From Pseudomonadota bacterium (lineage in GTDB: Bacteria; Pseudomonadota; Gammaproteobacteria; Steroidobacterales; Steroidobacteraceae), in NCBI GenBank assembly GCA_016720075.1, contig JADJXW010000018.1:1-33831 (forward strand): DNA of 33,831 nucleotides, in the 5' to 3' direction. Below, in pieces: positions 29,790 through 33,831 of the stretch; position 1 is the stretch's first letter, and the number at the start of each line of letters is the position of its first letter. The notes under the pieces are model-generated. The model was not told the origin of the DNA. It made no database searches and worked only from the letters and a program-made list of their open reading frames with translations. Both the position numbers and the translations under genes were made by a program.

Positions 29790-30985
29790 GTGAAGCCGGG
29801 CAGCTGGATCTCGATCGCCTCGATCTTCCTGTTCGGGGTGCTGGGGGCCTCCACCGTCAGCAAGCTGGTGCCGTTGGGCGCGGATATCGCCGCGCGCTTC
29901 GGCACCTCGGCCGCCGACTTCGGCTGGCTGATCTCGCTGCTGGGCTTCACGGCGCTCGTGCTGGCGATTCCCAGCGGCCTGCTGGTGGATCGATTCGGGC
30001 CGCGGCGGGTGTTCGCCATCAGCGTGCTGCTCGGCATCGCGGCCAACCTGCTCTATTTCCTCGCCTCCGGATACGCGTGGATGCAGGCGGCGCGTCTGGT
30101 CGAGGGCGTGGCCATCGTGCTGATCTCTACACGGCCGCGCCCGTGTTCCTGATGGGCACCAGCGAAGGGCCTCGCCGCGCGGCCGCGATGACCGTCTGGG
30201 CGAGCTATATGCCGGTGGGCACCGCGGTGGGGCTGCTGCTCGCGGGACAATTCGCGGGCACGACGCAGTGGCGCTACACGTTCCTCGTCCACGGTGCGCT
30301 GTTCGCGACCGTGGGCCTGCTTGAACCTCTGGCAGCCCAGACCTGCAGTCAGCGGCGCTGCGCGGCTGCCCGGGGCTGGTCGAGCGCCTGCGCGGCGCTG
30401 CGACTGGCGTATTCGCGGGTGCCACTGGTGCTGCTCGCGCTGGCCTTCTTCCTGATGATCAGCGTTGGCTTCGGGGCCAACACCACTTTCCCCGGCTACC
30501 TGGCGCGACTGCACGGGCTTCCGGTCAATGTCACCGCCAACGCGATTGCGCTGGGCACGTTGCTGATGGTGCCGGGGTCGCTGGGCGTCGGCGCGATGCT
30601 GGCGCGCGGCGTGCGCATCGGCCCGCTGTTCACGGTCCTGGGCGTGCTGGGGGCGGTGTCTGGATCGCTGGCGTTCCAGGCTGGCCTCAGCGTGCCGCTG
30701 CGGGTGGCGGTGGTCGCTGTATGGTTCGTCGTGTCCGGCGCGGGCCTGGCCGCGCTGATGGCCACGCTTCCGAGGGTTGCCGAGCCCGAGCGGCGGGGCG
30801 CGGCTGCCGCGCTGATGAACCAGGCAGGTTCAACGGCGACCTTCGTGAATCCGCCGCTGTGGTTGTCATTGGCGGCGGTCGGCAAGGGGCTGCCGTTTGC
30901 GATACTGATGCTCGGCGCCTGGATCATCGCCGTGGCGCTTGTCTGGGGTGTAACCAGTCCGACGGAAACGGGGAAGCCGAAATGA
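29790..30985 (+). pseudogene. MFS transporter with one frameshift and a garbled segment
   Basis: Major facilitator of about 398 residues with helices such as SIASIFLFGVLGASTVSKL, WLISLLGFTALVLAIPSGLL and the loop-2 motif GLLVDRFGPRRVF. The frame breaks at about 30126. Adding one C gives LISYTAAPVFLMGTSEGPRR. Between 30321 and 30395 the in-frame protein loses MFS character, but removing single bases at TT 30321-30322, GGGG 30372-30375 and GG 30394-30395 gives NLWQPRPAVSGAARL and VERLRALRLAYSRVPLV. Three insertions thus cancel out. GTG 29790 has GAGGTGAG five bases before it; GTG 29781 is an alternative. Its stop overlaps the SMP-30 ATG (ATGA). The substrate is unknown, probably linked to the downstream oxidation pathway. 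Confidence 0.75.
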
Positions 30986-31857
30986 AGGTTCACAAACTGG
31001 CAGTGCCGCATTGCATGGCGGGCGAAGGGCCTGTCTGGGATGTAGCCGAGCAGGCGCTGTACTTCGTCGACATCGTCGGTCGCAAGGTGCACCGGCACGA
31101 TCCGGCCACCGGCGCCAACCGCAGCTGGGAGGTGCCGAAGGTGATCGGCTCTCTGGCGCTGCGCGAGCAGGGCGGGGCGATCGTGGCGCTGCCGGATGGC
31201 GTGCATGCGCTCGACTTCGACAGCGGCGCGGTGACTCCACTGGCCAGTCCCGCCACGCTGCATCCGCGCGCGCAGTTCAACGACGGCAAGGTGGACCGGC
31301 GCGGCCGCTTCGTGGTCGGCACCACCGATTCCAAGGTGCAGGAGGACATCGGCGTCGTGTACTCGCTGTCCGCGGACCTGCAGCTGTCGGTGATCGACAC
31401 CAACATCACCATCAGCAACGGCCCGTGCTGGTCGCCCGACAACCAGACCTTCTATTTCTCCGACAGCAAGCGCTTCGTCATCTACGCGTACGACTACGAC
31501 ATCGACACCGGCCGCACGTCGAACAAGCGCGAGTGGATCAACACGCGCAGCTTCGGTGGCTTCCCGGACGGCACCACGGTGGACACCGAGGGTCGCGTGT
31601 GGAGCGCGCTGTGCGAGGGCAGCAAGGTGGTCGCCTGGGATGCTCAGGGCAGGGTGGAGCAGGTGATCGAGTTTCCCTGCACGCTGGTGTCGAGCGTGAT
31701 GTTCGGTGGCCCGAAGCTCGATCAGCTCTATGTCACCACGCTCGACCCGCGCGCGCTGCCGTTTCTCAACAAGCCCGACGAAGCCGAGGCCGGCAGCACC
31801 TTCGTGGTCGAAGGGCTCGGCGTGCAGGGCATTCCCGAACCCCGTTTCGCAGGCTAG
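30982..31857 (+). CDS. SMP-30/gluconolactonase/regucalcin family lactonase
   Basis: Six-bladed beta-propeller metalloenzyme of 291 residues, whose relatives hydrolyse sugar or other lactones. Metal ligands line up with regucalcin (Glu18, Asn154, Asp204): Glu15 in MAGEGPVWD, Asn146 in ISNGPCWSPD and Asp196 in GGFPDGTTVD. Substrate-side Asn100-Asp101 lie in AQFNDGKVDRRG. No signal peptide is seen. The ATG 30982 overlaps the MFS stop, and the flavoprotein gene starts six bases after this stop, so it belongs to that operon. It may open a lactone formed in the pathway. The actual substrate is not readable. Confidence 0.88.
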   Translation: MKVHKLAVPHCMAGEGPVWDVAEQALYFVDIVGRKVHRHDPATGANRSWEVPKVIGSLALREQGGAIVALPDGVHALDFDSGAVTPLASPATLHPRAQFNDGKVDRRGRFVVGTTDSKVQEDIGVVYSLSADLQLSVIDTNITISNGPCWSPDNQTFYFSDSKRFVIYAYDYDIDTGRTSNKREWINTRSFGGFPDGTTVDTEGRVWSALCEGSKVVAWDAQGRVEQVIEFPCTLVSSVMFGGPKLDQLYVTTLDPRALPFLNKPDEAEAGSTFVVEGLGVQGIPEPRFAG

Positions 31858-31863
31858 ATAACC

Positions 31864-33411
31864 ATGCAACCACAAACCATCGATCCGGCCATGCTTGCGC
31901 GCGCCATCAGCGCGCTGCGCGCCGCCATCGGCGAAAAGAACGTGTTCACCGCCGAGGACGACAAAGTCGCCTATTCGGATCACTACGCGCCCGATGAATC
32001 CGTGCACCGGCCGAGCGGCGGCCTGGCCCCCGCGACGGTGGATGAAGTGCGCGCCGTGGTGCGGATCGCCAACGAATTCCGCATCCCGTTGTGGCCCATC
32101 AGCCGCGGCAAGAACTTTGGCTACGGCGGGCCGGCTCCGGTGCTCAAGGGTTCGCTGGTGCTGGACCTCAGCCGCATGAAGCGCATCGAGATCGATGAAG
32201 AGAACGGCACGGTGCTCGTGGAGCCCGGCGTCAGCTTCTTCGACCTGTACGATTTCATCCAGGCCCGCAAGCTGCCGCTGTGGCTCTCGGTGCCCGGCAA
32301 CAGCTGGGGTTCGGTGGTCGGCAACGCGCTGGATCGCGGCGTGGGCTATACGCCCTACGGCGATCACGCCGCGCGCATCTGCGGCCTGGAGGTGGTGCTG
32401 CCCGAGGGCGACCTGGTGCGCACCGGCATGGGCGCCATGGGCAACTCGAAGAGCTGGCAGCTCTACAAGCCGGGCTTTGGTCCCTCGTGGGACACGATGT
32501 TCTGCCAGTCGAATTTCGGCATCGTCACGAAGATGGGCCTGTGGCTGATGCCGGAGCCCGAGTCGGTGCTGGGCTTCGACATCGAGTTCGACAAGCCCGA
32601 GGACATCGGCTGGGCCGTGGACGTGCTGGCGCCGCTGCGCCGCGATGGCGTGATCCAGCAGTCGCCGTCGTTCGGCAACTGGATGCGATCGGCCGCGGTG
32701 ATGACACGCCGCGAGCAGTGGGCCAAGCCTGACCAGATGCTGGACGAGAAGGCCATTTCCGCCATCCGCAAGCATTTCAACATCGGCTGGTGGAGCGTGC
32801 AGATCCGCACCTACGGGCCGCTGGAGATCAACGAGGCCACGAACCGTCACGTGCAGAAGGCCTTCAACGGCAAGAAGGTGCTGGCCATGAAGCCCTCACG
32901 CTGGGTCAAGGGCGACAAGCCGCTGGGCTCGCCGGTGTCCGGCACGCCGATCAGCTTTCCGCTGGCCAATGCCAACTGGTTCAGTGGCCGCGGCGGTCAC
33001 GTGAGTTACTCGCCGGTGCTGCCGCCGCGGGGCGACCTGGCGCTGAAGCAGTTCCAGCGCACGAAGGCGCTGTACGACCGCTATGGCATGGACTATCACG
33101 CCAGCTTCTCGATGGGCGAACGCTCGATGACCAACGTCAACCAGGTGCTGTTCGATCGCGACAACCCGGTGATGGCGGCGAACCTGGATCGCATCTTCCG
33201 CGCACTGGTGGTGGATGCGAAAGAGCAGGGGTACGGCGAATACCGCACGCACATCGACTACATGGATGTGGTCGCCGAGACCTTCGACTTCAACCAGCAC
33301 GCGCTGCGCAGGCTGAATGAAAAGGTGAAGGACGCGCTGGATCCGCGCGGCATCCTGGCGCCCGGCAAAAGCGGCATCTGGCCCGCGGGCCGGCGGGGAG
33401 CACGCGCATGA
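31864..33411 (+). CDS. VAO/PCMH-family flavoprotein (4-alkylphenol/eugenol hydroxylase type)
   Basis: FAD enzyme of 515 residues oxidising the side chain of para-substituted phenols through a quinone methide. A PCMH-type FAD domain (PISRGKNFGYGG, GNALDRGVGYTPYGDH) is followed by a substrate cap domain. From memory of vanillyl-alcohol oxidase, its phenolate-binding Tyr108, Tyr503 and Arg504 match Tyr87, Tyr460 and Arg461 (GYGEYRTH) here, and its FAD-linking His422 matches His379 in GRGGHVSYSPV. The end ILAPGKSGIWP is also VAO-like. The next gene encodes a cytochrome c, so electrons probably go to cytochrome as in p-cresol methylhydroxylase and eugenol hydroxylase, not to O2. No signal peptide is visible although the cytochrome is exported. 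Candidate substrates are eugenol, 4-alkylguaiacols, p-cresol-like phenols or vanillyl alcohol. Confidence 0.9.
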   Translation: MQPQTIDPAMLARAISALRAAIGEKNVFTAEDDKVAYSDHYAPDESVHRPSGGLAPATVDEVRAVVRIANEFRIPLWPISRGKNFGYGGPAPVLKGSLVLDLSRMKRIEIDEENGTVLVEPGVSFFDLYDFIQARKLPLWLSVPGNSWGSVVGNALDRGVGYTPYGDHAARICGLEVVLPEGDLVRTGMGAMGNSKSWQLYKPGFGPSWDTMFCQSNFGIVTKMGLWLMPEPESVLGFDIEFDKPEDIGWAVDVLAPLRRDGVIQQSPSFGNWMRSAAVMTRREQWAKPDQMLDEKAISAIRKHFNIGWWSVQIRTYGPLEINEATNRHVQKAFNGKKVLAMKPSRWVKGDKPLGSPVSGTPISFPLANANWFSGRGGHVSYSPVLPPRGDLALKQFQRTKALYDRYGMDYHASFSMGERSMTNVNQVLFDRDNPVMAANLDRIFRALVVDAKEQGYGEYRTHIDYMDVVAETFDFNQHALRRLNEKVKDALDPRGILAPGKSGIWPAGRRGARA

Positions 33412-33818
33412 GCCGGTTTTCCGTACATTGCGTTGCCGGCCTGATGGCCGGTCTGCTGCTGGCCGGTTGCGGCAAGCCGCCAGCGGTAGAAGCTGCCGCC
33501 GGCGGCAAGCCACCCGCCGACTGGGCCAACCCCGGCGCCAACGCCGTGCAGGCCCGCGATGCCAGCACTCCCGAACAGGCGCTGTTCGTCGAGAAATGCG
33601 GCATGTGCCATCGTGAGATGGGCAGGGGCACGGTAATCCCGGCGCGGCGCCAGCCAGCGGACCGGGTGAGCCTCGAGCGGCGCGAGGATCTAACGCCCGA
33701 GTTGATCCACGTGGCGGTGCGCACCGCCATCATCACCATGCCGCGTATTCCGCGCGGCGAGGTGTCCGATGAGCAGCTGGAGGCCATCATCCGGCATCTC
33801 GTGAAGGTGAAGCCATGA
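33408..33818 (+). CDS. Lipoprotein c-type cytochrome, partner of the flavoprotein
   Basis: Exported monohaem cytochrome c of 136 residues. The N-terminus is a lipoprotein signal with lipobox LLAGC (Cys21), then a Pro/Ala/Gly linker, haem-binding CGMCH (64-68) and Met111 in IITMPRIP as likely sixth iron ligand. The short C-terminal helix DEQLEAIIRHL is typical. The ATG overlaps the flavoprotein stop (ATGA), which points to a flavocytochrome complex as in p-cresol methylhydroxylase. There the cytochrome subunit is soluble, whereas this one should be lipid-anchored. Electrons would pass on to the respiratory chain. Confidence 0.9.
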   Translation: MSRFSVHCVAGLMAGLLLAGCGKPPAVEAAAGGKPPADWANPGANAVQARDASTPEQALFVEKCGMCHREMGRGTVIPARRQPADRVSLERREDLTPELIHVAVRTAIITMPRIPRGEVSDEQLEAIIRHLVKVKP

Positions 33819-33831
33819 ACGCCATCACGCG
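33815..33831 (+). CDS. Start of a further operon gene, cut by window end
   Basis: ATG 33815 overlaps the cytochrome stop as ATGA, the same junction used at several places in this operon. Only five codons (MNAIT) are visible, so nothing can be said about the product. Confidence 0.4.

Noticed and set aside
30496..32850. 784-codon open frame antisense to MFS, SMP-30 and flavoprotein genes
   Set aside because: It crosses three real genes on the other strand, has shadow-type composition and no motif.

Overview
The window is GC-rich, densely packed gammaproteobacterial chromosome. Two conserved blocks support this. One is pilR/pilS beside sucC-sucD, an arrangement familiar from the Xanthomonadales and relatives. 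The other is bamD divergent from rluD-pgeF followed by clpB, the same order as in Escherichia coli. The accessory half (TonB receptor, DUF6152, SMP-30, VAO-type flavoprotein, Tat-exported carotenoid oxygenase) resembles Xanthomonadales/Nevskiales/Steroidobacter-like soil or water bacteria. The exact genus cannot be read from the sequence. I saw no tRNA, rRNA, CRISPR array, insertion sequence or phage gene, and no gene-free stretch over 300 bases.

Left half (1-14.6 kb), mostly core genes: pilR (cut by the window edge) and pilS on the minus strand; a divergent class III CoA-transferase; sucC, sucD and nadE in a row; bamD facing nadE; then rluD, a broken pgeF, a ZIP metal transporter, clpB, an FmdB-type zinc-ribbon protein and a DUF502 membrane protein. 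SucD has an unexpected histone-H1-like Lys/Ala tail.

Middle (14.6-20.8 kb): a class III aminotransferase and a PuuA-like glutamine synthetase, chained to fmdB-DUF502 by 4-base start/stop overlaps, converge on a minus-strand set read tetR, sulfatase, aldehyde dehydrogenase. They look like amine and aldehyde/sulfate-ester catabolism.

Right half (20.8-33.8 kb): an AraC regulator is followed by two related gene sets. The first is an unknown secreted protein, DUF6152 and a Tat-exported carotenoid-cleavage-type oxygenase. The second is an AAHS-like MFS transporter and a paralogue of the unknown secreted protein (both minus strand), then a TonB receptor, a second MFS transporter, an SMP-30 lactonase, a VAO/PCMH-type flavoprotein and a lipoprotein cytochrome c. 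My reading is a catabolic locus for para-substituted phenolics of the phenylpropanoid or lignin-fragment type: uptake by TonB receptor and MFS, side-chain oxidation by flavocytochrome, C=C cleavage by the oxygenase, and possibly disposal of aldehyde and lactone products. The substrate is inference.

Seven genes are interrupted as sequenced. pgeF and the glutamine synthetase have internal deletions with frame change. The aldehyde dehydrogenase, both copies of the unknown secreted protein, the TonB receptor and the second MFS transporter have 1-2 base indels, mostly in short homopolymers. The small indels look more like sequence error than decay, and raw reads would settle it.
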